DNA of 26,815 nucleotides, from the NCBI GenBank assembly GCA_964541485.1, contig CAZIQL010000031.1, forward strand, positions 1 to 26,815. Direction: 5' to 3'. This stretch comes from SIG299 sp964541485 (GTDB taxonomy: Bacteria; Bacillota; Clostridia; Lachnospirales; Lachnospiraceae). The number at the start of each line of letters is the position of its first letter. Positions within the stretch are counted from its first letter, which is position 1. The notes beneath the pieces were generated by a model. It did no database searches and had not been told where the DNA came from. It saw only the letters and a list, made by a program, of their open reading frames with translations. The translations under genes and the position numbers were made by a program. Shown here piece after piece: positions 13,150 to 20,664 of this stretch.

Positions 13150-14256
13150 TCAGCAAATTCCTTCTTTCAGATAATTAATGGCCCGGTTCATTTCATCAGC
13201 GGTAACATCAGTAGCGATATAACAACGACCAAGCTCGTTTAGTAAAATAAATTTAATAACAGCACCATCTTTTTTCTTGTCATGCCTGCAGTTGTCAACA
13301 ACAGAAGTATTGTTCAGATCATTAAAACGCACAGGAAGCCCATATAAAGCAATTGTCTTTTCAATGTGGTGCAAGTCGTCTTCACATAAATTTTCTCTTA
13401 AAAACGAAATATAAGCTGCTGCAACCATGCCAAGGGCAACACACTCTCCATGGAGCAAAGAAAAATCCAATGCTTTTTCAATGGCATGTCCGATGGTATG
13501 TCCAAAATTTAAATGAGCACGTTCTCCTTTTTCTTTTGGATCTGCCTCCACTACTTGTTTTTTAATCTTCTGACTTTCAAAAATCATGTGCTTTAAAGCG
13601 GTTGGCTCAAGTGCCAAAACATCATTGACATGCGTGGTTAACCAACGAAAATACGACTCATCACGAATCAGTCCGTGTTTAATTATCTCACCCATGCCGG
13701 AAGAAAGCTGACGCTTTTCAAGGGAAGACAATACCGATGTATTTACGTAAACAAGGGAAGGCTGATGAAATGCACCAACCATATTCTTGTAGCCCTTAAA
13801 GTCCACTCCTGTCTTTCCGCCAATGCTGGAATCCACCATGGAAAGAAGCGAAGTAGGAATCTGCACAAATCTTATTCCACGTAAATAGGTAGCTGCAGCA
13901 TAGCCGGTCATGTCACCTGTGACACCGCCGCCAAGCGCTATCAGTACATCAGACCGGTCAAACCCATGAACAATCAGATATTCGTAAATGTTTTCTATTA
14001 CAGCCAGGGTTTTGTTTTCCTCTCCCGCCGGAAAGACATATTTGTACACAAAAGGGCAGCCGTTTTCCTGTAAAGTCTGTTTCACCAAATCGCCATATAA
14101 AACATCAACATTGGAGTCTGCAATAATGCAAAGTCGTTTCTTTTCCAGGGACAAAGCAGCAAGAGCATCATAAAGTCCTTCAAAGGAATTTGTCAGCTCA
14201 ATATTATAGCAATGTGTTCCGTTGTATAAAATCGGAAGTGTTGTATGCATATCCAT
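13150..14256 (-). CDS. aroB: 3-dehydroquinate synthase
   Basis: A 368-residue AroB, the second enzyme of the shikimate pathway, which converts DAHP to 3-dehydroquinate with NAD and a divalent metal. Seen: the GGGVTGDMTGYAAATYLRG nucleotide-binding region, PTSLLSMVDSSIGGKTGVD, the metal ligand glutamate in GMGEIIKHG and histidines in NFGHTIGHAIE and LLHGECVALGM. AGGAG lies 11 bases before the ATG at 14256. No other aromatic-pathway gene is near. Its place inside a division-gene cluster, between divIVA and lspA, appears to be an operon arrangement of this lineage and does not suggest a division role. Confidence 0.96.
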   Translation of the reverse strand: MDMHTTLPILYNGTHCYNIELTNSFEGLYDALAALSLEKKRLCIIADSNVDVLYGDLVKQTLQENGCPFVYKYVFPAGEENKTLAVIENIYEYLIVHGFDRSDVLIALGGGVTGDMTGYAAATYLRGIRFVQIPTSLLSMVDSSIGGKTGVDFKGYKNMVGAFHQPSLVYVNTSVLSSLEKRQLSSGMGEIIKHGLIRDESYFRWLTTHVNDVLALEPTALKHMIFESQKIKKQVVEADPKEKGERAHLNFGHTIGHAIEKALDFSLLHGECVALGMVAAAYISFLRENLCEDDLHHIEKTIALYGLPVRFNDLNNTSVVDNCRHDKKKDGAVIKFILLNELGRCYIATDVTADEMNRAINYLKEGIC

Positions 14257-14279
14257 AGAAAACTATACTCCTGTCTTGT

Positions 14280-14852
14280 TTATTTGTTCTCAGAAGCAAC
14301 ATTAATAAAATTGAAATCAATTTGCGGAGTCTCTTCTGCTACAGCTGCTTCTTCTACTTCTTCGGAAGATTCCGGCATGGTAACCTGCGGAACATCCATA
14401 ATGTGAATCTGATAACTTTCTGTTTCTAATAATTCAATCTGAGCAGCTGCTAAATTTTTAAACTGAAGTTTGTATTTTTCATACTGCTGTGCAAGTTGAA
14501 CCGTCTTTTGATGAATCATTTCGAGCTCGCGTCTTGCATCGCTGATTAAAATTTCAGCCTTGGTTAAGGCTTCTTTTTCAATATTATGCGCAGTACGCAT
14601 AGCATTTTCCTGAGTTTCCTCGGCGGTTTTTTGTGCAAGAAGCAAGGCTTTCTGCATGGTTTTCTCGATTGATTTATAATACTGTAAACCTTCGTTCAAC
14701 ACATTTACTTTATCGCTTAATTCCATTTTCTCGCGATATAATGCTTCGTAGCTGTCGATAATCTCCTTCATAAAGACATCAACATCCTTCTTATCATAAC
14801 CTAGTCCGCCGGATTTAAACATTCTGTTCTGGATTTCAACCGGTGTTAACAT
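14280..14852 (-). CDS. divIVA: DivIVA-family cell-division/polarity protein
   Basis: A 190-residue coiled-coil protein. The N-terminal DivIVA domain, LTPVEIQNRMFKSGGLGYDKKDVDVF (first 26 residues), is the membrane-curvature-sensing part; a long heptad-rich helix follows from about 30 to 145, and the tail (about 150-190) is acidic and probably disordered (PESSEEVEEAAVAEE). DivIVA gathers at septa and poles, where in B. subtilis it recruits MinJ and so MinCD. Both minCDE and the division factors sepF and ylmH are encoded in this window. The ATG at 14852 has a strong GAGGAGG. It lies 15 bases after ylmH. Confidence 0.93.
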   Translation of the reverse strand: MLTPVEIQNRMFKSGGLGYDKKDVDVFMKEIIDSYEALYREKMELSDKVNVLNEGLQYYKSIEKTMQKALLLAQKTAEETQENAMRTAHNIEKEALTKAEILISDARRELEMIHQKTVQLAQQYEKYKLQFKNLAAAQIELLETESYQIHIMDVPQVTMPESSEEVEEAAVAEETPQIDFNFINVASENK

Positions 14853-14867
14853 AATATTGCTCCTCCT

Positions 14868-15659
14868 CTATGAGATATATTTTTTTATTGTTATTGCAAT
14901 ACGTCCTTTTTTTGTTTTATGATTGATTTCAGCTACCAGAAAACGGCCTTTTCCGCGGACAGAAACCACGTCTCCTGCTTCTAACTGTTCTCCGGGCTTT
15001 ACAGACAGCCTTCCGTTGATGTAGGTTTTTCCTCCTTCAATATAGGCCGTCAGCGAACTGCGAGAACCCTGAAATGCAAGGGCAACCAGTGCATCCAGGC
15101 GCAAAGATGCAACAGTCCCTGAGATTTCTTTCAGAACCGGTGCAAGTAATGCAGGTTCCGGTTGTGTAAGCTCGCAATGAACCTGGGTGTGCTTTACGGT
15201 AATCAGTTCGTTACATAAAAAATCGGCAATGGTATCCATGCAAAATACATAAGCATTTTGTTCCGTAATATAAATGTCACCAATCTTCGAACGTGAAATT
15301 CCTAAATGTAAAATAGCTCCCAGATAGTCTCTGTGCGATAACGCTCCGCTGTATTTTAATCCGGAAGCTGATATTTTTACACAGGAAATCGGAAAACTCT
15401 CCGGAAATTCAGGCTCCTGCTTCTGAAGCCCCGAAACAGTCTGTGTTCCATCAAAACAGATACAGTAGCGCTCGGTATCTTCTTTTCCGCCATAAACCGA
15501 ATAGGAAACCGGCGGATAATCCCGGATATGTTCCAAAAATAAATTCTGCTCAGCCAGGCCCAGAAAGTCGGTATACACCGGAATTCCTTTTTGGAACGCT
15601 AACTGAGCGGATTCCATAAGTCGTTTTTGAAAAAATAATTCTTCTTTTTCTGTCTTCAT
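14868..15659 (-). CDS. ylmH: YlmH-family S4-domain RNA-binding protein
   Basis: A 263-residue YlmH protein. The N-terminal region (about 1-85) and the central fold (about 85-175, with GLKYSGALSHRDYLGAILHLG, the best family mark) are followed by a C-terminal S4 domain (about 180-245, SLRLDALVALAFQGSRSSLTAYIEGGKTYINGR). YlmH was first tied to division because of its operon and has since been linked to rescue of stalled 50S subunits that carry peptidyl-tRNA. The ATG at 15659 is one base after the sepF stop, so its translation is coupled. Position between sepF and divIVA is standard, although ylmG, often present, is absent here. Confidence 0.93.
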   Translation of the reverse strand: MKTEKEELFFQKRLMESAQLAFQKGIPVYTDFLGLAEQNLFLEHIRDYPPVSYSVYGGKEDTERYCICFDGTQTVSGLQKQEPEFPESFPISCVKISASGLKYSGALSHRDYLGAILHLGISRSKIGDIYITEQNAYVFCMDTIADFLCNELITVKHTQVHCELTQPEPALLAPVLKEISGTVASLRLDALVALAFQGSRSSLTAYIEGGKTYINGRLSVKPGEQLEAGDVVSVRGKGRFLVAEINHKTKKGRIAITIKKYIS

Positions 15660-15660
15660 G

Positions 15661-16233
15661 TTATTTCATCAGATTTGGAATTTGAAAACCATTACTTTCA
15701 GAAATCATATTTATGTAGTCTCCGCTGATATCAACCTTTGCAGGAGAAATGCAGAAAACAAAACCGGAAATCTGATGAATCTTGGCATCCAGGGAATAGA
15801 TAGCTCCGGACATAAAATCCATCATGCGCTGCGCTTGTTCCGGTTCGATTCCTTCTAAGTTTATGATAATGGCACGTTCGTCCTTCAGCATATCACAAAT
15901 TTCCTTGGAATCATCAAACGTAGTTGGTTTCATGATGCTGACTTCAAGACCATGAGTTGCCGAACGCATCGGTACCGGCTGACGTTCCGGACGTACTGTC
16001 GTACGACGTGGCTGTTCATAAGTTTCTTCTTCCTCTTTATAAGGATTTTGTATCTGCGTAGAACGCATCGGACGGGATTCAAAACGTCTCGGTGGCTGTG
16101 CTTGCGAACGTTCCTGCGGTATTTCTTTCCTTACGGTCCCTTTTGTATTTTCCATGATTTCGTCATCATCATCAAAATCATCCTCATCCGTTAACTTCAT
16201 AGAATTTAACATTTTTTCAATCCAAGTTGCCAT
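15661..16233 (-). CDS. sepF: SepF, membrane anchor and bundler of FtsZ
   Basis: A 190-residue SepF. The short amphipathic N-terminus (MATWIEKMLNSMKL) is the membrane-binding helix. An acidic stretch (EDDFDDDDE) and a long Pro/Arg/Gln-rich linker to about residue 95 follow; the C-terminal SepF domain (about 96-185) has the family pattern IMKPTTFDDSKEICDMLKDERAIIINLEG in segments and GFVFCISPAKVDI. SepF rings bend the membrane and align FtsZ filaments at the septum. The linker is longer than in B. subtilis (whole protein about 152 residues there). It sits after yggS and before ylmH, in the standard order. Confidence 0.95.
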   Translation of the reverse strand: MATWIEKMLNSMKLTDEDDFDDDDEIMENTKGTVRKEIPQERSQAQPPRRFESRPMRSTQIQNPYKEEEETYEQPRRTTVRPERQPVPMRSATHGLEVSIMKPTTFDDSKEICDMLKDERAIIINLEGIEPEQAQRMMDFMSGAIYSLDAKIHQISGFVFCISPAKVDISGDYINMISESNGFQIPNLMK

Positions 16234-16247
16234 ATTCTCACCCTTGA

Positions 16248-16946
16248 TTATCCCTTCTGTGGATATATCCTTTCGCCAAATATTCCTGTACCTACCCGAA
16301 CCATGGTGGCCCCCTCTTCTATAGCCACTTCATAATCGGAAGACATTCCCATGGACAAAACATCCATAGAAATATTATCAATGTTTTTATTCTTTATGTC
16401 AATAAGTAATTCTTTCATTTTACGAAAATAGCCTCTATTATCTTCTGCATTTTCTGTGTAAGGAGCTACCGTCATCAATCCGCATAAATGAATATTTTTT
16501 AATGTAGAAAGGCATTCCACCTGCTGTAAGAGCTCTTCCGGCGAAAAACCGTGTTTTGATTCTTCTGCCGCAACATTGACTTCCAACAAAATATTGCAGA
16601 CAATTCCACGTTTTTCTGCTTCTTTGTTGATTGCCTCCGCAAGTTCCATAGAATCCACCGAGTGAATCATACACGCCGTTTCTACTACATATTTTATTTT
16701 ATTTTTCTGGAGAGTTCCAATCATATGCCAGCGTATCGGCTTTGAAATAATACTTGATTTGTCTCTTAATTCCTGCGGCTTGTTTTCTCCAAAATCCCGC
16801 ATGCCTGCTTCGTAGGCTTCAAGCAACATTTCAACCGGTTTTGTTTTACTTACGGCAATCAGTGTCACTTCCGAACGCTCCCTGCCGGCACGTTCACAGG
16901 CAAGGGAAATATTCTTTTGCACAGTTATAATGTTTTCTTTAATCAC
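16248..16946 (-). CDS. YggS/YlmE-family PLP-binding protein
   Basis: A 232-residue fold-type III PLP protein that helps keep pyridoxal phosphate and amino-acid levels in balance; no enzyme reaction is proven for the family. Lys34 in AVSKTKP is the PLP-linking lysine. Further family marks are FGENKPQELRDK, RWHMIGTLQKNKIKYV and the closing MGMSSDYEVAIEEGATMVRVGTGIFG. The start is GTG 16946 with GGAGG six bases upstream. In B. subtilis the same family (ylmE) stands next to sepF, as it does here, 14 bases upstream of sepF. Confidence 0.94.
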   Translation of the reverse strand: MIKENIITVQKNISLACERAGRERSEVTLIAVSKTKPVEMLLEAYEAGMRDFGENKPQELRDKSSIISKPIRWHMIGTLQKNKIKYVVETACMIHSVDSMELAEAINKEAEKRGIVCNILLEVNVAAEESKHGFSPEELLQQVECLSTLKNIHLCGLMTVAPYTENAEDNRGYFRKMKELLIDIKNKNIDNISMDVLSMGMSSDYEVAIEEGATMVRVGTGIFGERIYPQKG

Positions 16947-16966
16947 AAGGTTCCTCCATTTTTTAT

Positions 16967-18352
16967 TTAATAAATCACAGCATCTTCAACTACTTCAGCA
17001 GCATTTAATGCAATATGGTCATATGCAGAAAGCCCGGAAACACTGCCTTTTTTAACAATAACATATCCGTTTTCTGTTTTTAAGCGTTCAATTCGTTTAA
17101 AAACAGCATAGCCTTTATTAATATTATAAGCCCCTTCCAGTTTTGTAATAAAGGTATACAGCATCACTCTGGAAGCAGATTCACTTTCATAGATATAGGT
17201 TTCTTTGGTAAAGTCCTTGCAATCCACATAAACAAACCCATTTTCGGTATAAAAAACAGTGATTGGATAAAAAGTGTACTGAAGTGTTCCTGTTTCTGTG
17301 TTATATTCTTCTACCATCAGTCCCTTTTCGGTGGAATTTCCACCAAGTACAACATACTTTTCCGGAATACGGTAATAATCCTTTAACGTAATGGCTGTTT
17401 CCGGGATTTTCAGTCCGGTGGTTTCTTCCAGCTCAAATTTAATAGTCACAAAACGCTCAGAAGAATAATTGGATAAATATTTGTCCATGGAAATCTGAGC
17501 AAAATATACGTCATCTTTTCTAAAACATGAAATCGGAGCGGTTACTCTGATTTCGTTATTGATGTAAAAAGTAACCGATTCCTTACCAAGTAATGCACCG
17601 TATAAAGATTCATCTAACATAACGACAATGCTCCATTCATCACCGGTAATGATTTTATAAACCGGTGAATTGGCTGTAATCAATTCCATGCTATATAAGG
17701 AGCTGGAGGTATATTCCTCCGAAAAACAATATTTTGATACATCCTGAATGGTATAATTGGTATAGTCATCGTATACATAAGAAATAATACCGCTTGCCAA
17801 AGACGGAACCACATGGAAATTGGAGGTAATTCCGGTTTGCGTCACAATTTCCGTCAGCTGTGCCATCAGTGTTTCGTCAATCATACGTTGGTATCCGGTA
17901 GTAATCTTTGATTTGGTTTCTGAAACATCGCCGGCGCTTACATTAATAATGGTTGTCTGAAGCAGTTCCTTTAATTCCAGCAAGTTTTGACCGGATAATT
18001 TAATTTCAGAAGGATTTCCTGCCAGCAGATCATACATATTCCGATTGCTGTCAATGGAATATACGGTAGTGTTCTTAGAAATTCGTGTTCCTTCACTGAA
18101 ATAATAGTTGATATATCCGGCAATTTCGGTTGTAACCAAAAGCTCGTCCCGTAAAATCATCCCCTCTTTTTGCGAGACTGTATAAATCGATCCGGGCTGC
18201 ACTTCATAAAGAGGGATTTCAACTTTTGTTAAAAAGGTGTAAATATGAAAAAAAACATAAATCATAATTACAGCTGCAATCAGTAATCCAATTCTAAGCT
18301 CTCTGTTTTTCTTTAATGATACCAGATTATTTGTCAATGGTATAATCCTCAC
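16967..18352 (-). CDS. HlyD-like single-pass membrane protein heading the division cluster
   Basis: A protein of up to 461 residues. A cytoplasmic basic start is followed by one membrane helix (about 21-41) and a large extracellular part. Residues about 55-115 and 175-205 look like the two halves of a lipoyl/barrel-sandwich domain, as in HlyD-type adaptors (SGIISYVYDDY is such a half); beta-rich segments follow to about 430, ending with an SH3-like or M50/KOW-like stretch around YVIVKKGSVSGLSAYD. No transporter genes are near. It shares a promoter and operon with yggS, sepF, ylmH and divIVA, which suggests an envelope or division role. The start is uncertain: GTG 18352, or TTG 18337 with GAGG nine bases before it. 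Confidence 0.75.
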   Translation of the reverse strand: MRIIPLTNNLVSLKKNRELRIGLLIAAVIMIYVFFHIYTFLTKVEIPLYEVQPGSIYTVSQKEGMILRDELLVTTEIAGYINYYFSEGTRISKNTTVYSIDSNRNMYDLLAGNPSEIKLSGQNLLELKELLQTTIINVSAGDVSETKSKITTGYQRMIDETLMAQLTEIVTQTGITSNFHVVPSLASGIISYVYDDYTNYTIQDVSKYCFSEEYTSSSLYSMELITANSPVYKIITGDEWSIVVMLDESLYGALLGKESVTFYINNEIRVTAPISCFRKDDVYFAQISMDKYLSNYSSERFVTIKFELEETTGLKIPETAITLKDYYRIPEKYVVLGGNSTEKGLMVEEYNTETGTLQYTFYPITVFYTENGFVYVDCKDFTKETYIYESESASRVMLYTFITKLEGAYNINKGYAVFKRIERLKTENGYVIVKKGSVSGLSAYDHIALNAAEVVEDAVIY

Positions 18353-18372
18353 TACTCTTCAAAATTAATATA

Positions 18373-18401
18373 ATTATAACTGTTTTGTATGAATATATCA
18401 A
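18373..18401 (-). promoter_or_regulatory. Promoter of the HlyD-like/yggS/sepF/ylmH/divIVA operon
   Basis: On the minus strand TTGATA (18401-18396) and TATAAT (18378-18373) are separated by exactly 17 bases, a near-consensus sigma-A promoter. The expected start point is about 14 bases before GTG 18352 and about 29 bases before TTG 18337. The short leader slightly favours the TTG start for the first gene. Confidence 0.8.
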
Positions 18402-18456
18402 ATAAAAAATGTAATACTAACATTAGCAATTAAAAACAATTGAAAGGAGTTTTGTT

Positions 18457-18657
18457 ATGAAGATTATAGACTATACCGCACTTAGTTTGGTGATTATCGG
18501 TGCTATCAACTGGGCTCTGATTGCTTTTTTCAGCTTTGATTTAGTCAGAGTATTATTTGGTGATATGAGCCTTGTATCAAGAATTGTTTATGCATTGGTT
18601 GGAATCTCCGGATTATATGCATTATCCTATTTTGGAAGGTTAAAGAACGAGATGTAA
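18457..18657 (+). CDS. DUF378 small membrane protein
   Basis: A 66-residue protein of the DUF378 family. It has two hydrophobic helices, about 6-27 and 40-60, with the conserved IIGAINWALIAFFSFDLV signature in the first and VYALVGISGLYAL in the second. The role is unknown. It is a single-gene unit: AAAGGAG 8 bases before the ATG at 18457, a strong hairpin after the stop, and divergent orientation to the division operon whose promoter lies in the same 104-base gap. No clear sigma-A promoter was found for it on the plus strand. Confidence 0.88.
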   Translation: MKIIDYTALSLVIIGAINWALIAFFSFDLVRVLFGDMSLVSRIVYALVGISGLYALSYFGRLKNEM

Positions 18658-18663
18658 TAAAAA

Positions 18664-18708
18664 ACCTGCAGCATATCATAATCTGACATGCTGCAGGTGA
18701 TTTTATTA
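18664..18708. terminator. Bidirectional terminator between DUF378 gene and P-loop gene
   Basis: ACCTGCAGCAT at 18664-18674 pairs perfectly with ATGCTGCAGGT at 18688-18698 around a 13-base loop. TTTTATTATATTTT follows on the right, and TTTTTTATTAC on the other strand, so it can end both the DUF378 transcript and the long shape operon. Confidence 0.92.
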
Positions 18709-18712
18709 TATT

Positions 18713-19132
18713 TTAGAGAGCGACTATAACACAAGGCTTTGCATTTTCCGGTAAATCTTTTTCGTCCTTGGAAATGCTGATTACAAAGTCAACTTCAAAT
18801 GCATTGGATAACATGGAAAGCTTATCCACCATTAATGCAATATCGTCATTCTCCATTGGCGCGATGGATAAGAAACCATCTAAGTAAACCTTTGCAAGGT
18901 CGTTATCCTGAGAAACGATACCTGCAATAAAACCTGTAAATTCTTTTGCATCATTAACAAAATAATCTTTTGCGCAGATTAAACGAATCTTGTTGTTTAA
19001 TTCATACATGTGACGATTGTTTTTGTCGATAAAAGCTAAAGATCCTTTGGTTGTAAGTACTTCTGCATTGGCCTTATCCAGCAGAATTTTTGTTTTTCCT
19101 TTTCCTTTTTCACCCGCAATAATCTGAATCAT
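18713..19132 (-). CDS. Small P-loop NTPase-like protein at the end of the shape operon
   Basis: A 139-residue protein not assigned to a characterised family. It opens with IIAGEKGKGKTK, a clear Walker A (Gly7-Thr14), and has a Walker B-like strand VYLDGF with Asp85. The rest alternates strands and helices as a short RecA-like or kinase-like fold would; there is no membrane segment or signal peptide, so it is cytoplasmic. AAGGAGG precedes the ATG at 19132. It is 28 bases after the carboxypeptidase stop and directly before the operon terminator, so it is probably the last gene of the mreD-to-carboxypeptidase transcript. Similar proteins are sometimes labelled as twitching-motility or PilT-like; no such function is supported here. 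Confidence 0.75.
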   Translation of the reverse strand: MIQIIAGEKGKGKTKILLDKANAEVLTTKGSLAFIDKNNRHMYELNNKIRLICAKDYFVNDAKEFTGFIAGIVSQDNDLAKVYLDGFLSIAPMENDDIALMVDKLSMLSNAFEVDFVISISKDEKDLPENAKPCVIVAL

Positions 19133-19160
19133 ATAGCCGTCCTCCTTAAATGTGTTAATA

Positions 19161-20285
19161 TTAGTCTGAAATTACTTCAAGCAGAGTATTCATGTCAGAA
19201 TACAGCTCCGGTCTGGAATCTGCACCGAAGATTTCAGCAATATAGCAGTCTCCTGCCTCGTCCTGTACATAAATACAAAGGCAATAGCCTGCTTTATTTG
19301 TAGTGCCTGTTTTTCCACCAATCATCTTGATACCTTCCGGCACATCAAATATACCGAGCAAAAAGAAGTTTGTTGAAGAAACTGTGAGTTCTTTTGAGAC
19401 ACCGTTTTTATTTGTATAAGGTGCCGTATAAGAACTTAATCCTATTATACCAAGAAATTCGTCAGAACAAAAGAGTTTTTCCATAATTAAATAAATATTA
19501 TATGCACTTGTTACATGTGCATCATTCGGGAGCCCGTGGGAGTTACAAAAAAACGTATCTTTCATCCCCAATTCAGCAGCCGTCTGATTCATCAGAGTAA
19601 CAAACTCTTCTTCCGAACCGGAAATATGTTCTGCAACCGCTACTGCTGTATCATTTCCTGAATAAAGCAGCATACAGGTTAATAAATCTCTTAATTTTAT
19701 CTGATCTCCCGCCTTAAAACCACACATCATAGCATCCGGCAGGACTCTGGTTACTGCATTTTGACTGAACGTAACCGTAGAATCCAAATCACCATACATT
19801 AATGCAAGATATGCAGTCATAAGCTTTGTAATGCTTGCAGGATAAATAATCTCAGATGCGTTATAAGAATATAATACATCATCTTTGGATATATTGACAA
19901 GCAAAAAAGCATTTGCCGTCATAATATTCTGTAAATTACCCTCTGCCTTCTCAAATTCGTCCATTTTTTCCAGTATAGTCATGGTCGGAGAAGGTGTAGG
20001 GGTATTGGTCGCCGTCGGCGTTGGTGTATTCGTACTCGTCGGCGTCGGCGTGAATGTCTCCTTCGGAGTCGTGGTTGCTGTCGGACTTGGTGTCGGACTT
20101 GACGTAGGTGTCAGTGTGCAAGTAGGACTTGGCACCGGTGACGGTGTTGGTGTAACCAGCTCCGTAGGTGTCGGCGAAAGAAAATCACCGTTCTCCTCTG
20201 CTCCGGTGTTTCCACATCCGGCAAGAAATACCAGCAAAACAAAAACACAAAATATTATTCGATGATTACTTTTTATATAATTCAC
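19161..20285 (-). CDS. Lipoprotein D-alanyl-D-alanine carboxypeptidase with Pro/Thr-rich linker
   Basis: A penicillin-binding peptidase of the S11 (DacA/DacF) family that trims the terminal D-Ala from peptidoglycan stem peptides. From the GTG at 20285 it has 374 residues: a lipoprotein signal with lipobox FLAGC (Cys24), a 65-residue Pro/Thr/Ser linker (about 37-101), then the catalytic domain with Ser151-x-x-Lys154 (ASITK), SGN 209-211 and KTG 325-327. The C-terminal S11 beta domain is missing or very short. The frame stays open to a GTG at 20315; GAGGAG at 20296-20301 fits the GTG at 20285 (or a TTG at 20294) better. Its start overlaps the last 20 bases of mgsA. The linker should let the enzyme reach the wall from the membrane. 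Confidence 0.92.
   Translation of the reverse strand: MNYIKSNHRIIFCVFVLLVFLAGCGNTGAEENGDFLSPTPTELVTPTPSPVPSPTCTLTPTSSPTPSPTATTTPKETFTPTPTSTNTPTPTATNTPTPSPTMTILEKMDEFEKAEGNLQNIMTANAFLLVNISKDDVLYSYNASEIIYPASITKLMTAYLALMYGDLDSTVTFSQNAVTRVLPDAMMCGFKAGDQIKLRDLLTCMLLYSGNDTAVAVAEHISGSEEEFVTLMNQTAAELGMKDTFFCNSHGLPNDAHVTSAYNIYLIMEKLFCSDEFLGIIGLSSYTAPYTNKNGVSKELTVSSTNFFLLGIFDVPEGIKMIGGKTGTTNKAGYCLCIYVQDEAGDCYIAEIFGADSRPELYSDMNTLLEVISD
19983..20177 (-). repeat. Low-complexity Pro/Thr/Ser repeat in the carboxypeptidase gene
   Basis: This stretch encodes runs of TPTP, SPTP and TNTPTP units in the linker. At DNA level it is an imperfect repeat of GGTGTCGG/GGCGTCGG-like units on the plus strand, with higher GC than its surroundings. 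Such tracts expand and contract easily, so linker length may differ between strains. A single Cys in the linker (VPSPTCTLTP) is unusual for this kind of spacer. Confidence 0.85.
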
Positions 20286-20664
20286 GCCAATCAAGATCTC
20301 CTCTGTCCAGTGCACGAATTAAAAGCTCCGCGGTCGCAAGATTTGTTGCAATCGGAATATTATGTACATCACATAAATGCACAACACTATTTACGTCAGG
20401 CTCATGTTCCTTTGGAGAAAGAGGATCCCGTAAATAAATGACCATATCCATCTCATTATTTTCAATTTGAGCACCCATCTGCTGCTGACCTCCCAAATGG
20501 CCTGCAAGATACTTATGAATGTTTAAATTGGTTACTTCTTCTACAAGACGTCCTGTTGTTCCGGTTGCATATACCTCGTGTTTTGATAAAATACCACGGT
20601 ATGCGATGCAGAAACTCTGCATTAATTTCTTTTTGGCATCATGTGCGATTAATCCGATAATCAT
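20266..20664 (-). CDS. mgsA: Methylglyoxal synthase
   Basis: A 132-residue MgsA that turns dihydroxyacetone phosphate into methylglyoxal and phosphate, a bypass of lower glycolysis when phosphate is short. Family marks: LIAHDAKK (His8, Asp9), the phosphate-binding TGTTG (34-38), GHLGGQQQMGAQI and YLRDPL with Asp80 as the expected catalytic aspartate, then IPIATNLATAEL. The ATG at 20664 overlaps the rodA stop in an ATGA, so translation is coupled to rodA, and its end overlaps the carboxypeptidase gene. A central-metabolism enzyme here ties glycolytic overflow to a wall-growth operon; the meaning of this is not known. Confidence 0.96.
   Translation of the reverse strand: MIIGLIAHDAKKKLMQSFCIAYRGILSKHEVYATGTTGRLVEEVTNLNIHKYLAGHLGGQQQMGAQIENNEMDMVIYLRDPLSPKEHEPDVNSVVHLCDVHNIPIATNLATAELLIRALDRGDLDWRELYKK

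Noticed and set aside
18391..18419. GAATA-17-AATACTA as a sporulation-type promoter for the DUF378 gene
   Set aside because: The spacer is one short, the first base of the -10 is wrong, and the GAATA overlaps the spacer of the good minus-strand promoter, so chance in AT-rich DNA is likely.
19885..20265. 126-residue plus-strand frame rich in Gly-Val repeats
   Set aside because: It is the antisense image of the Pro/Thr linker repeat in the carboxypeptidase gene; low complexity alone keeps the frame open.
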